From Enterococcus sp. HY326 (GTDB lineage Bacteria; Bacillota; Bacilli; Lactobacillales; Enterococcaceae), in assembly GCF_026157065.1 (NCBI RefSeq), contig NZ_JANLGQ010000005.1, forward strand, positions 1-64,000: a stretch of 64,000 bases of DNA. Reading direction: 5' to 3'. Under the pieces are notes generated by a model. That model saw only the letters and a program-made list of their open reading frames with translations, made no database searches and was not told the origin of the DNA. Shown one piece after another: positions 43,034 to 53,088 of this stretch (the first letter of the stretch is position 1; every line of letters begins with the position of its first letter). The position numbers were made by a program, and so were the translations under genes.

Positions 43034-43975
43034 CTATTTCGCTTTTAACAATTGTTCCTTAGCGTGAACTAACTGGGTTAAAAACAGGCAATAGGGTGTT
43101 GCGATGCCATGTTCCTTGCCTTTTCTGACAATTGTGCCATTGATGTAATCAATCTCCGTCAAACGATGGCTGATAATTAAATCTTGATACATCGATGGAT
43201 GATGGAGGCCGATGGTTTCCCGATTATAGCAAGCCTTCACTTGGGCTAAGACATCCTCTTGATCCAAAGGAATGCCTTGCGCTTGCGCCACTTGATAAAA
43301 TTCCCCCACAATACTTTCGACAATCGGATCAGCCACGGTTGTGTCACCAAAATCAGCCATATTGCTGTCTAAAATTGTACATAGGCCATTCATTGTGCCA
43401 TTGATGCAGGCTTTTTTATAGATAGAAGCCATAATATTATGAGAGTAGTTAGCGTTGAGCTGTGCGTCATTCAACACTTGAATTACTGCAGCCGCGCCAG
43501 CTTCACCAGCTGTCCCTAAATTGGTCAGCTCCACTCCGCCGGCGCCAAATAATTTAACCTTGCCGGGACCCTCCAGCTCCGCCGTCCACATAGTATTGCC
43601 TAAAAGAATATTATCTAGCGGGACATATTTTTCAATGATGTCCTCATGACCAATTCCGTTTAGCAAACATAAAACCTTAGTGTGGGCGTGGATGAGCGGT
43701 TTAATGCTTTGCAGCATCCCGTCTAATTGCATCACTTTGGTAAAGACAATGACTAAATCAGCGGCGAAATCAACAGTGCCGGCAGCCTTTTGATTGTATA
43801 TCGGAATCTCAGCCTGCACGTGCTCTCCATTTAAATTGGCTTGTAGCCCATTTTTTTTGATGGCTTCAATATGGTCAGGCCAGCCATCAATCAAGATGAC
43901 ATCATTTCGGGCTTGGTGCAGCATTAAGGCAAAGCGGCTGCCCATGGCTCCTGCACCGGCAATAATAATTTTCAT
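43034..43975 (-). CDS. Ketopantoate reductase family protein (PanE/ApbA-like)
   Basis: 313 aa. The NADPH motif is IIIAGAGAMGSRFALML (3-19). The middle has VIVFTKVMQLDGML and LCLLNGIGHEDIIEKYV with the conserved Lys and Asn, and the C-terminal domain has KKACINGTMNGLCTILD and DLIISHRLTEIDYINGTIVR, where Glu/Asp residues bind substrate. It reduces 2-dehydropantoate to pantoate in the CoA route, or a related 2-keto acid. GAGGAG precedes ATG 43975. A divergent LysR gene lies 147 bp away and may control it. A location beside keto acid metabolism genes is of interest but not proof of substrate. Confidence 0.85.
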   Translation of the reverse strand: MKIIIAGAGAMGSRFALMLHQARNDVILIDGWPDHIEAIKKNGLQANLNGEHVQAEIPIYNQKAAGTVDFAADLVIVFTKVMQLDGMLQSIKPLIHAHTKVLCLLNGIGHEDIIEKYVPLDNILLGNTMWTAELEGPGKVKLFGAGGVELTNLGTAGEAGAAAVIQVLNDAQLNANYSHNIMASIYKKACINGTMNGLCTILDSNMADFGDTTVADPIVESIVGEFYQVAQAQGIPLDQEDVLAQVKACYNRETIGLHHPSMYQDLIISHRLTEIDYINGTIVRKGKEHGIATPYCLFLTQLVHAKEQLLKAK

Positions 43976-44122
43976 GTTGTCACTCCTCAGTCTCTCTCTA
44001 ATAAAAAAAATCAGTCATGTCTTTCGATGGAGCTAAAATTAAAGCTGAAATTCTGATAAAATAATATGTATACTAAGCCTTTAAAATTTTCAATAGAAAT
44101 ACTCTAGAATGGAAGGTGCCCC

Positions 44123-45019
44123 ATGAACATCCAACAATTGAAGTATTTTATAGAAATTGCCGACACCCATAGCATGTCGGCCGCCGCCAAAAATCTTTTC
44201 GTAACACAGCCAACCCTTTCAGTAGCATTAAAAAAAATGGAGGCGGAGCTGCAAACCACCCTCTTTACCAATAACAAAAATATTTATCAGTTGACCAGCA
44301 GCGGCTTATATCTGTATGAAAAAGGTAAAACCATTGTCCAACAATTTGACCAACTAATTCTAGATGTCCAAAGTATGGGTGGTCAAGGGGATGCTAAAAA
44401 AAATAAAATCCGGCTGGGGATTACGACCCTGTTTGCCGTCCAATTTATGAAAGAGCTTTCTCACTTTTTAGAAACGCATCCCCAAGTAGATTTGGTTATC
44501 AAACAAAATGGCTCCCATTATTTGCAGGAAAAAATTGTGCAGGAGGAACTGGATATTGGACTGGTTTCGTACCCCAATCTTTTTCCGGATCAGATAAATT
44601 TTGAAGCTTTGGATACCACTACGAGGGGCTACCATGTTTATGTGGTCGTTCCAGAAACGAGTCCACTAGCAGTCCACGAAGAGCTGACGTTTCCTGATTT
44701 AAAGGACCAGCGTTTTTCTTCGCTGACAACAAACTTCATGCTGGGGCGTTTGCTCCTGCAGCGGGCTAGCAAATTCGGCTTTGTCCCGAATATTGTGTTG
44801 TACAACGACGATTTGCAAGTATTGCTCCACAGTTTACAAAAAAATGAATCCATTTGTATTTTACCAATCGAATATCGCGAAGTCGGTAAAAGTGAAGGCC
44901 TCAAATGGATTCCTTTAAAAGATAAATATAATTTTTTCCCAATTGGCATTGCCCTGCGTAAAGGTGCCAACATTTCGACAGACATCACTGACCTCATTGA
45001 TATTATCAAAGATAATTGA
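44123..45019 (+). CDS. LysR-family transcriptional regulator
   Basis: 298 aa. The winged HTH (1-60) reads MNIQQLKYFIEIADTHSMSA, AAKNLFVTQPTLSVALKKME. The substrate-binding domain (about 90-290) is typical: LGITTLFAVQFMKELSHFLE and ELDIGLVSYPNLFP. GGAAGG precedes ATG 44123. Divergent from the ketopantoate reductase gene and convergent with the PfoR-like gene; LysR proteins usually regulate the divergent neighbour. Confidence 0.9.
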   Translation: MNIQQLKYFIEIADTHSMSAAAKNLFVTQPTLSVALKKMEAELQTTLFTNNKNIYQLTSSGLYLYEKGKTIVQQFDQLILDVQSMGGQGDAKKNKIRLGITTLFAVQFMKELSHFLETHPQVDLVIKQNGSHYLQEKIVQEELDIGLVSYPNLFPDQINFEALDTTTRGYHVYVVVPETSPLAVHEELTFPDLKDQRFSSLTTNFMLGRLLLQRASKFGFVPNIVLYNDDLQVLLHSLQKNESICILPIEYREVGKSEGLKWIPLKDKYNFFPIGIALRKGANISTDITDLIDIIKDN

Positions 45020-45059
45020 TTTTACCAAATCTGGCGAATTATTTTTCTCAAGGTCGGTC

Positions 45060-46115
45060 TTAGCCTTGATATTTAAAGACCACGCTGCTGTCATAAAGCT
45101 TCAAAATTTTCTCAAATAGAAATTTTGCTAATAAGCCCGCCACAATGGGAATTACAAACCAGGCAAGTATCAACAGGGCAAGATTGAGACCGGCATCTAA
45201 AGAAGCTAGTGGTCCGACTAATCCAACTAGGCCAAAGCCAGCTGATTGCGGCGTGCCGGCAATTTCAAATAAAGCCACCGGTATCGCAGAAATAATCGCC
45301 GTGAAAAGGACCGGCAATAAAATAATCGGATACTTGAACAGATTTGGCATCATCATTTTCATGCCACCTAAGGCTACGGCCACTGTCACGCCGGATTTAT
45401 TGACTTTCCAAGAATTAATCACCAAGACAATTGTCGTTGCGGCGATGCCCATCGCCGCAGTTCCAGAAGACACGCCGCTCAACTGGATAGCTAAGCCAAT
45501 CCCCACTGTCGTGATGGGGGAAATAATTAGGGTAGCAAAGGAACAGGCAATCAGCACACTCATCAGTAGCGGTTGGAAATTAGTGAAATTATTTATCAGA
45601 TTGCCGATAATTACCGTAATCTGCGTAATGATGGGATAGGTTAGCATGCCTGCAAATCCTGCCCCAATGCCGACAACAATTGGCAAGGCAATAATTTCGA
45701 CTGAGCCAAAGCGGTTGCCGATTGCCATCACCATTAAGACGGCAATCGCCGCTGTGATGATGGTATTGATAATGTCGCCAGTTCCCGAGGCAACAAAGCC
45801 GTTGATATCTGAATTGAACTGAACCACGCCAGAGCCGACAAAAGCGGTGCCGCTCACCGTCATCATTTTGGTGGGTGCTAAATCAAATTGTTTGGCAATC
45901 ATTGCCGCCATAATCAAGGGTGTTGCTAATTGAAAAATCAAGCCGGCATTGATAATCATTTGAATCGCCGTCACCTCAGAAAAATATTTTAAAATTGCGC
46001 CTAACACCGCATTAGGAATCAGCGCAATGATGGTACCTTGGGCCGTCCCAGCTAACAGTTTGTTAAAAAATATTTTGACGGTTAGCTTTGGACTAGCTGC
46101 TTCGTTTATCATCAT
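45060..46115 (-). CDS. PTS_EIIC_2 / PfoR-like membrane protein
   Basis: 351 aa with about nine TM helices. Glycine-rich membrane motifs such as MVSGTAFVGSGVVQFN-like TVSGTAFVGSGVVQF, GIGAGFAGMLTYPIIT and VAVALGGMKMMMPN match the COG3641 (PfoR, PTS_EIIC_2) family. These are EIIC-like without EIIA or EIIB and have no settled function; some were proposed as toxin regulators or transporters. GGGGGAACG precedes ATG 46115. A small hairpin (CAAGG/CCTTG) overlaps the 3' end. It lies just downstream of the bkd operon, with about 170 bp between. Confidence 0.75.
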   Translation of the reverse strand: MMINEAASPKLTVKIFFNKLLAGTAQGTIIALIPNAVLGAILKYFSEVTAIQMIINAGLIFQLATPLIMAAMIAKQFDLAPTKMMTVSGTAFVGSGVVQFNSDINGFVASGTGDIINTIITAAIAVLMVMAIGNRFGSVEIIALPIVVGIGAGFAGMLTYPIITQITVIIGNLINNFTNFQPLLMSVLIACSFATLIISPITTVGIGLAIQLSGVSSGTAAMGIAATTIVLVINSWKVNKSGVTVAVALGGMKMMMPNLFKYPIILLPVLFTAIISAIPVALFEIAGTPQSAGFGLVGLVGPLASLDAGLNLALLILAWFVIPIVAGLLAKFLFEKILKLYDSSVVFKYQG

Positions 46116-46283
46116 CGTTCCCCCTAGTGAACATTTAACATCATCGTTTAAAAATGGGCTTCGCTTGAGTTATCGAGCGAGCGGCACCCAATTTCAAACT
46201 CTATTTGAAGGTCGGTAGCTTTTGTCAGACAGATTGTTAAAAATTATGGAACTGAATCTTTGCGTTAGCTCCGCTGCCAATTT

Positions 46284-47582
46284 TTAATAAACGGCAGCTT
46301 CATCATTGAACTTGGCTAAATTATCTTTAATATCCTTTAAGAATTGTCCTGCTTGTTGACCGTCTAAAATCCGGTGGTCAATCGACAGGCAGAGATTAAT
46401 CATGTCGGCAAACTTGATACCGCCATCCGCTGATGGCACTACCCGTTTGACAATTGATTCCACCTGTAAAATGGCCGCTTGGGGATAATTGATAATCCCC
46501 ATTGATTGGGTCGAACCGATGCTGCCGGTATTGTTGATTGTGAAGGTTCCACCTTGCATATCTTTTGATGCCAGCTGATTGCTGCGGACCTCGGTAGCCA
46601 AACGGTCAATTTCTTTAGCTAAGCCGGCTAGCGAATAATTATCAGCCTGGTGAATGACCGGGACAAATAAATTATCTTCAGTCGTAACCGCAATCGACAA
46701 ATTAATATCTTTATGGTAGATGATATTCCCTTCTTGCCATGAGGTATTAACCTTAGGATTGTTTTTCAGCGCTTGGACAACGGCTTTGGCAAAGAATGGG
46801 AAGTAGCTTAATGAAATGCCTTCTTGTTCTTTGAATTTATCCTTTAGGCTGTTTCGCAGTTTGACAATATTGGACACATCCACCTCGACCATCACCCAAG
46901 CATGGGGAATCTCATTGACGCTTCTGACCATCCGTTTAGCAATTTCTTTGCGCACCGGATCAGCTGGAACCGTCACATCACCTTGCTCCGCAAAAGAAAT
47001 CGGTTCAGCTTTTGGTTTTGCTGTCGGCGCTGACGGTTCCTGCGCTGGCGTTGGTGCTTTTGAGGGAACTGATTCAGTTGTTGGTGTATAATTCAACACA
47101 TCTTTGCGGGTTATTCGACCATTGGCACCGGTCCCTACGACATCTTCTAAATTAATATTTTTTTCCTGAGCAATATGCATAACCGCTGGTGAATAGCGTT
47201 TTTTTCCGCTGCTGTTTGCTACTTTCGGATTCGCTTCAGTTGGTAGTGGTGCTGTCTTTTCTGGTTGTTTCGAAACTGTTGTTTCTGATTGCGGTGCTGC
47301 TTTTGATTGTTGAGCCTCTGGTTGTTGAACATCAGCTTCTCCAGCAACCTCAATCGTCATCAATGGTGTGCCGATTGGTAAATCACTATCCAATTCAACT
47401 AAAATTTCCTGAATGGTTCCATCAAAATCTGAAGGAATCTCCGTTGAAACTTTATCGGAAATCACTTCCATTAAAGGATCATATCTTTTCACCTGATCAC
47501 CAGGCTTCACCAACCATTGGGTAACAGATGCCTCGGTCACGCTTTCTCCTAAACTAGGCATCAGGATTTCTTTAATTGCCAT
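46284..47582 (-). CDS. bkdC: Branched-chain alpha-keto acid dehydrogenase E2 (lipoamide acyltransferase)
   Basis: 432 aa. A single lipoyl domain (1-76) carries the lipoylated Lys in EVISDKVSTEIPSDF. A Pro/Ala/Thr/Gln-rich linker leads to the E1/E3-binding domain (about 130-165; KRYSPAVMHIAQEKNINL, GTGANGRITRKDVLNY) and the catalytic domain (about 205-432) with the active-site motif SIDHRILDGQQAGQFL. It moves the acyl group to CoA, giving isobutyryl-, isovaleryl- or 2-methylbutyryl-CoA. It is last in the operon; GGAGG precedes ATG 47582. Confidence 0.95.
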   Translation of the reverse strand: MAIKEILMPSLGESVTEASVTQWLVKPGDQVKRYDPLMEVISDKVSTEIPSDFDGTIQEILVELDSDLPIGTPLMTIEVAGEADVQQPEAQQSKAAPQSETTVSKQPEKTAPLPTEANPKVANSSGKKRYSPAVMHIAQEKNINLEDVVGTGANGRITRKDVLNYTPTTESVPSKAPTPAQEPSAPTAKPKAEPISFAEQGDVTVPADPVRKEIAKRMVRSVNEIPHAWVMVEVDVSNIVKLRNSLKDKFKEQEGISLSYFPFFAKAVVQALKNNPKVNTSWQEGNIIYHKDINLSIAVTTEDNLFVPVIHQADNYSLAGLAKEIDRLATEVRSNQLASKDMQGGTFTINNTGSIGSTQSMGIINYPQAAILQVESIVKRVVPSADGGIKFADMINLCLSIDHRILDGQQAGQFLKDIKDNLAKFNDEAAVY

Positions 47583-47607
47583 AACTTATTTCCTCCTTAC
47601 GCCATTT

Positions 47608-48594
47608 TTAGAAATGGGCTAATTCTCTCATCGCTTCTGTCACTTGCTCTTCATTGACCAAAAAGGCTCTTTCCAGTGGCAAAGCGTAACTCATGCTTGG
47701 TGCATTTGGTCCGCCTAAACGTTTAATCGGCGCATCTAAATCAAATAAAGCATCTTCGGCAATCATCGCGCCGATTTCACCGACAACACTGCCTTCACTA
47801 TTGTCTTCAGTCACCAATAAAACTTTCCCAGTTTTCTGCGCTGCCGCCACTAAAGTTTCTCGATCTAGCGGATAAAGGGAACGGACATCGACAACGTGGG
47901 CCTGAATGCCTTCCTCAGCTAATTTTTCCGCTGCCGAAATAACATATTGCAACATCATGCCATAGCTGATGACCGTAATGTCATCACCTTCTCTGATGAC
48001 ATTGGCTTTGTCAATCGGCACAATATAATCATCCTCCGGCACGTCAGCCTTTAATAGGCGATACAGCCGCTTGTGTTCATAAAAAATCACAGGATCATCA
48101 GAGCGAATTGCCGCTTTAATCATCCCCTTTGCATCATAAGGATTTGACGGAGTGACGACCCGCAGACCAGGTTGTCCAAAGAAAAGTTTTTCCGTTGATT
48201 GGGAATGGTACAAACCACCCCGCACGCCACCGCCATAAGGTGCTCGGTAAACAATCGGTGCTGTCCAATCGCCTTTAGTGCGATAACGCATTGTCCGGGC
48301 TTCTGACAAAATTTGATTGGTCGCCGGTAAAATATAATCAGCAAATTGGAATTCGCCAATCGCCCGATAGCCTCTTAATCCAAGGCCAACTGCTAATCCG
48401 CCAATCAAGCCTTCCGTCAAAGGTGTGTTAAAACAGCGCTCATCGCCAAAACGAGCCGCCAAGCCCTTCGTTACACCGAAGACACCACCCTTTTCGCCGC
48501 CGACATCTTCCCCGAAGATGACGACTTTTTCATCTCTGGCCATCTCTTCTGAAATACCCAGGTTAATCGCTTCTAAATATGTCATGTTCGCCAT
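47608..48594 (-). CDS. bkdB: Branched-chain alpha-keto acid dehydrogenase E1 beta
   Basis: 328 aa. Typical E1-beta segments are FGEDVGGEKGGVFGVTKGLA, FNTPLTEGLIGGLAVGLGLR, EFQFADYILPATNQI and VVDVRSLYPLDRETLVAAA. It completes the TPP site with E1 alpha. AAGGAAGG lies upstream of ATG 48594, 31 bp after bkdA. Confidence 0.95.
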   Translation of the reverse strand: MANMTYLEAINLGISEEMARDEKVVIFGEDVGGEKGGVFGVTKGLAARFGDERCFNTPLTEGLIGGLAVGLGLRGYRAIGEFQFADYILPATNQILSEARTMRYRTKGDWTAPIVYRAPYGGGVRGGLYHSQSTEKLFFGQPGLRVVTPSNPYDAKGMIKAAIRSDDPVIFYEHKRLYRLLKADVPEDDYIVPIDKANVIREGDDITVISYGMMLQYVISAAEKLAEEGIQAHVVDVRSLYPLDRETLVAAAQKTGKVLLVTEDNSEGSVVGEIGAMIAEDALFDLDAPIKRLGGPNAPSMSYALPLERAFLVNEEQVTEAMRELAHF

Positions 48595-48625
48595 GTTTAG
48601 TTCCTTCCTTTCTCACTCTCTCGTC

Positions 48626-49612
48626 TTAATTACTTGCGTAAACTTCATCCAGCAAGCTCGACGCTAACGGATCAGGCATCTTCTCTGCTTCATCAGTTGC
48701 GGTGTTGACTTCCTCTTGAATTTCTTGTTCAATCTCTTCAATTAACTCCGGCGTTAGGTAGCCTTCTTCAAGTAATTGTTTTTGGAAAATATGAAGAGAG
48801 TCCTGCTTTTTCATCAATTCAATTTCTTCTTTTGAACGATAGACTGACTGATCGTCATCAGAGGAATGAGAAGTCAAACGCTCCACCTTCAACTCAATTA
48901 ATTTAGGTCCTTTGCCGGCACGGGCCTCAGCGACAGCTGTTTTAAAGGCTAAATAAACTTTAGCGAAATCACTGCCGTCAATTGTTTCGCCGCTAAAGCC
49001 ATAGCCCTTCGCTCGATCCGAAAAATTCCCAGCGTATTGTTGTTCTATGGGTACGGAGATTGCGTAGCCATTATTTTCAATCACAAAAATTAGTGGCAAA
49101 TGTTTAACACCGGCAAAATTCATTGCTTCTCGCACTTCCCCTTGATTGGCCGAGCCTTCGCCAGTGGTGACCACCGTCACGAAATCCGCGTTTTCTAAAC
49201 GAGCGGAGTACGCAACGCCGGTCGCAATCGGCATTTGAGTACTGACAGTTGAAGAACCAGAGACGATGTGATGAGCCTTTGAACCATAGTGATTGGGCAT
49301 CTGCCGACCATGGGAGGAGGGATCTGCTTCTTTACCAAAAGAACCTAAGAGAATATCTTTGGCGGTCATCCCCCACACCATACTGGCGGTCATGTCCCGG
49401 TAATAAGGTAAGAAATAATCTTTTTCAGGAGTAAAAGCCAGTGACATAGCAACTTGCGCAACTTCGGCCCCTTGACCGGAAATATTAAAAGATGTTTTCC
49501 CAATGCGGGTCAATTGCCAGAGACGTTCATCTAGCCGACGGCCCCGCACAACATATTTATAAGCTTGGATAATTTCCTCTTTGCTTAAATCAGTTTTCTT
49601 GATTGCTTCCAT
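48626..49612 (-). CDS. bkdA: Branched-chain alpha-keto acid dehydrogenase E1 alpha
   Basis: 328 aa from ATG 49612, chosen because AAAGG precedes it at proper spacing; the in-frame codon at 49621 overlaps that site. The TPP motif is TGEGSANQGEVREAMNFAGV then FVIENNGYA, and the phosphorylation-loop-like HSSDDDQSVYRSKEE is present. It decarboxylates the keto acids of Val, Leu and Ile. Overlap-free, closely spaced within the operon. Confidence 0.95.
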   Translation of the reverse strand: MEAIKKTDLSKEEIIQAYKYVVRGRRLDERLWQLTRIGKTSFNISGQGAEVAQVAMSLAFTPEKDYFLPYYRDMTASMVWGMTAKDILLGSFGKEADPSSHGRQMPNHYGSKAHHIVSGSSTVSTQMPIATGVAYSARLENADFVTVVTTGEGSANQGEVREAMNFAGVKHLPLIFVIENNGYAISVPIEQQYAGNFSDRAKGYGFSGETIDGSDFAKVYLAFKTAVAEARAGKGPKLIELKVERLTSHSSDDDQSVYRSKEEIELMKKQDSLHIFQKQLLEEGYLTPELIEEIEQEIQEEVNTATDEAEKMPDPLASSLLDEVYASN

Positions 49613-49629
49613 TTTTATCAACCTTTCTG

Positions 49630-51042
49630 CTATTTATGGATGGCTTTTCCGTAAGTATCTAGGGCCGCCTCTTGAATCGCCTCGGAAAGTGTCGGATGCG
49701 GGTGGACCGCCTCACCGATTTCAAAGGGTGAAGCATCCAGATAAAGGGCGGTACTCACTTCAGAAATCAAATCGGTAGCGTGGGGACCAATAATGGACAC
49801 TCCTAATAAATCATCCGTATCTAAATCTCGAATCACTTCAACAAAGCCCGCCTTTTCGCCGTAAACTAAAGATTTGCCATTTCCAGAAAAATTAAAACGG
49901 CCAAACTTGACCTTTTTATCCTCTGGCAAATTCTCCTTCACATAACCAACGCTGGCAATTTCGGGATTCGTGTATACAGCCCGGGGCACATTCTTATAAT
50001 TTAGTGGCTCAGTCTTTTGCTGCAATAGATGGCTGACTGCCAGCTCCCCTTCTTTCATCGCAACGTGGGCCAGCTGCAGCGTATCGATACAATCGCCAAT
50101 CGCGTAAATGTGGCCTTCCGTTGTCTGATAATGCTGATTGACCTCGATGCCTTTCTCGTTGTATTTGATAGAAGTATTTTGCAGGCCTAACCTTTCAACA
50201 TTTGCTGAGCGACCAATTGCCACCATCACCTTCTCAACCAGCAGCGGTTCCTGCCCGTCAATCGCAACTTTAACTTTTCCCTCTTGAATTTCTGCCTCTG
50301 TCACCTTACTTTTAAGTAAAACTTTGATGCCCTTCTTGCTAAAAGTCCGCTTCAATTCTTTAGAAATCGTAGCGCTTTCATTAACCAGCAGCCGATCGAA
50401 AAATTCGACGATTGTCACATCGACTCCTAAACTATTTAATAAAGAAGCCCATTCAACGCCAATCACGCCCCCGCCGACAATCATGATGCTCTGTGGTAAA
50501 TTTTCCAAACGCAGCATACCGTCTGAGGATAAAATATTTTCTTCATCTAAAGGTAGATTCGGCAAAGTTTTGGGACTGGAGCCAGTTGCGATAATCACAT
50601 TTTTCGGTACGATAATTTCTTCTTCTTGACTCTTATCATTAAAGGTCACCGCAATAGCACCGGAAACTGGTGAGAAAATCGATGGGCCTAAGACAGCTCC
50701 TGTTCCCTTCAACACACGAATTTTATTTTTCTTGCATAATTCCTCCACACCTTGATGCAGCTGATTGACAATCCCTTGTTTGCGCTCTTGCATCCTTTGG
50801 AAATTAACCACCGCTGTCTCGGCCTGTTCGATACCGAATTCCCCTGAGCGTTTTATTGTGTCGTAAACCTCGGCACTTCTCAGCAAAGCTTTAGTCGGAA
50901 TACAACCGCGATGCAAGCAAGTTCCACCTAATTTATCCTGTTCAACCAATACGACATTTAAACCGGCTTGAGCTGCTGAAATTGCTGAAACATAGCCCCC
51001 AGTTCCGCCGCCTAATACTAATAAATCTGTTTGTTCTGCCAC
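49630..51042 (-). CDS. bkdD: Dihydrolipoamide dehydrogenase (E3) of the bkd complex
   Basis: 470 aa from GTG 51042. The FAD motif is LVLGGGTGGYVSAISAAQAG, the redox disulfide GGTCLHRGCIPTKALL (C43/C48 region), the NAD motif IMIVGGGVIGVEWASLL and the second FAD segment IYAIGDCIDTLQLAHVA. The C-terminal catalytic His-Glu pair is in VHPHPTLSEAIQEAAL. It reoxidises dihydrolipoamide with NAD+. Its place between buk and bkdA is the E. faecalis order. Confidence 0.96.
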   Translation of the reverse strand: MAEQTDLLVLGGGTGGYVSAISAAQAGLNVVLVEQDKLGGTCLHRGCIPTKALLRSAEVYDTIKRSGEFGIEQAETAVVNFQRMQERKQGIVNQLHQGVEELCKKNKIRVLKGTGAVLGPSIFSPVSGAIAVTFNDKSQEEEIIVPKNVIIATGSSPKTLPNLPLDEENILSSDGMLRLENLPQSIMIVGGGVIGVEWASLLNSLGVDVTIVEFFDRLLVNESATISKELKRTFSKKGIKVLLKSKVTEAEIQEGKVKVAIDGQEPLLVEKVMVAIGRSANVERLGLQNTSIKYNEKGIEVNQHYQTTEGHIYAIGDCIDTLQLAHVAMKEGELAVSHLLQQKTEPLNYKNVPRAVYTNPEIASVGYVKENLPEDKKVKFGRFNFSGNGKSLVYGEKAGFVEVIRDLDTDDLLGVSIIGPHATDLISEVSTALYLDASPFEIGEAVHPHPTLSEAIQEAALDTYGKAIHK

Positions 51043-51068
51043 TTTACCTCACTCCTATTTTTTGTGGT

Positions 51069-52139
51069 CTACATCTGACTGTAATCTAAAGGTGTTTCCT
51101 CACCAGCCAACACTCTGTTTGCCCCTTCATATAAGGCCTGCATTTCCATCTCACCGGGAAACTTCAGCACCGGTGCTAGCCAATCAACATATTCTGTAAT
51201 GGCATTGCCGACATATTCAGAATGAATCAGCCCTCCAGTTAAAATGATGGCATCCACCTGCCCTTTAAAAACAGCCGCCAATTCAGAAATACTTTTGCCA
51301 ACTTGGTAGCAGAGGCCGTCTAAGAAAAATTTTGCATCTTGATCCCCTGAATCAATTCGTTTTTGAATTTCCCGCAGATCCGTTTCCCCTAGATAAGATT
51401 TAAGTCCGGCCTCACCAGCAATTAATTTTTTGACTTCAGCTAAGTTCAGCTGCTTGCTTAAAATAAATTCAGCAAATTCAACTAATGGTAGCCCACCACT
51501 TCTTTCAGGTGTGTAGGGACCTTCACCATCTAAGCCGTTGACGACCTCCACCATTTTTCCTTGCTGATGGGCGCCAATACTAATGCCGCCCCCTAAATGG
51601 GCTACAATCAGTGAACTCTCTTCGTAAGTTTTGCCCAGCTTTTTCACTAGCTTGCGGGCCACTGCCTTTTGATTGAGGGCATGGGCCACACTGCGGCGCT
51701 CAATTCCTTTTAAGCCGGAAATCCTTGCTAAGGGCTGCAGCTCATCGACAACCACCGGATCGACAATAAAAGCGGGAATTCCTAACGTCTTGGTAAATTC
51801 ATTGGCTAAAATTGCGCCGAGATTGGAAGCGTGAGTATTGTACTTTTCTTCCCGCAAATCCGTTAACATTGCTTCATCCACACGGTAAGTCCCGCCAGGA
51901 ATTGGTTTTAATAAACCGCCGCGACCGACAACCGCCTTTAACTGATCCAACATGTGCTGATCTTTAACAAACTCTAAAATCAGCTGGTAGCGAAACGCAA
52001 TTTGATCCATCACCTGAGGATATTGCGCTAGTTCTGACACACTATGGCGCATCGTCGTTTCTGCAATTAATTGATTTTCACCATAAATCGCAACTTTCGT
52101 CGAGGTTGAACCAGGGTTAATAACTAAAATGGCTTCCAT
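51069..52139 (-). CDS. buk: Butyrate kinase (branched-chain fatty acid kinase)
   Basis: 356 aa. ASKHA kinase motifs are ILVINPGSTSTKVAIY at the N-terminus, LIVAHLGGGISIGAHQQGKM near 180 and AIILTGGLIHSEYVGNAI near 295. It turns acyl phosphates from Ptb into acids with ATP gain. AAGGAG precedes ATG 52139. Together with Ptb and Bkd it ferments branched-chain keto acids to branched-chain fatty acids for energy. Confidence 0.95.
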   Translation of the reverse strand: MEAILVINPGSTSTKVAIYGENQLIAETTMRHSVSELAQYPQVMDQIAFRYQLILEFVKDQHMLDQLKAVVGRGGLLKPIPGGTYRVDEAMLTDLREEKYNTHASNLGAILANEFTKTLGIPAFIVDPVVVDELQPLARISGLKGIERRSVAHALNQKAVARKLVKKLGKTYEESSLIVAHLGGGISIGAHQQGKMVEVVNGLDGEGPYTPERSGGLPLVEFAEFILSKQLNLAEVKKLIAGEAGLKSYLGETDLREIQKRIDSGDQDAKFFLDGLCYQVGKSISELAAVFKGQVDAIILTGGLIHSEYVGNAITEYVDWLAPVLKFPGEMEMQALYEGANRVLAGEETPLDYSQM

Positions 52140-52254
52140 AAGATTCTCCTTCTTTTAAGGTTTACAGTAATAGTTAATGCTTGAAAACTACTTTGAATAT
52201 TTTTTTGATTGGCATTGTATTCATGCCTGCTAGTCTTAAAGAATGACTCAAAAA

Positions 52255-53088
52255 CTACTGCTGTTGAACTTGCTTAACCGCAAACTCTAGTGAAAAAAGC
52301 TTAGCTTCTGGTGAATCGCTTCTTGAAGTTAGTACGATGGGAATTTTGGTCCCGACAATTGTGCCGCCAACCTTTGCGCCAGCATACATCGTCAGAGACT
52401 TATACAAGCTGTTGCCTACATCAATCGTCGGCACGACCAACGCATCTGCATCCCCCATAATCGGCCCTTGATAATGTTTGTGCTGAACCGATTCCTTGGA
52501 CAACGCCAGATCAAAAGAAATTGGCCCAAAGACAACACCATTCTGTTTATTCTTAAAATGCTGTGTCACTTCTGCCGCTAATACCGAAGAAGGCATTTTA
52601 GGATTAAAGTTTTCTGCGGAACTCAAGAGGGCAATCTTAGGCTGGCTAATCCCAATCCGCTGAGCCACTTCCTCCACATTTTCAACAATGCCAATCATCG
52701 TTTCTTGATTGGGAGCGATATTCATGGCACTATCTGTTAATAAAAAAGACTGCTGGGCTGACGGCAAATCAATCAAAGCCACATAAGAAATAACTTTGCG
52801 CGTTTTCAACTCATGTTTTTTTTGTAAGACTTCTTTTAACAGGGTATGTGTCTGAATAATTCCCTTGAATAAAATTTGAGCTTGACCTTGTGCCACCAAG
52901 GTCACCGCCTTTTCAACGACTTCTTCCTCACTTTGGCAATGATGATATTCCCACAGGCTCTCATCAGCAATATTTTCCTTTGTATCAAATACAACAAATT
53001 TCATTTCAGCGGCAAAATGTTGCTGGGCATTTTGGACCACTTCTAAAATCTCCGGTTGAGAACCACCAGCGATTGAGACAACAATCAT
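52255..53088 (-). CDS. ptb: Phosphate butyryltransferase (phosphotransbutyrylase)
   Basis: 277 aa from ATG 53088; GTG 53097 lies directly on the AAGGG site and is unlikely. PTA_PTB family features include ILFKGIIQTHTLLKEVLQKK, LLTDSAMNIAPNQETMIGIV, GPISFDLALSKESVQHK and GDADALVVPTIDVGNSLYKS with MYAGAKVGGTIVG. It converts branched acyl-CoA and phosphate to acyl phosphate. It is first in the operon, and a perfect cre lies about 55 bp upstream. Confidence 0.95.
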   Translation of the reverse strand: MIVVSIAGGSQPEILEVVQNAQQHFAAEMKFVVFDTKENIADESLWEYHHCQSEEEVVEKAVTLVAQGQAQILFKGIIQTHTLLKEVLQKKHELKTRKVISYVALIDLPSAQQSFLLTDSAMNIAPNQETMIGIVENVEEVAQRIGISQPKIALLSSAENFNPKMPSSVLAAEVTQHFKNKQNGVVFGPISFDLALSKESVQHKHYQGPIMGDADALVVPTIDVGNSLYKSLTMYAGAKVGGTIVGTKIPIVLTSRSDSPEAKLFSLEFAVKQVQQQ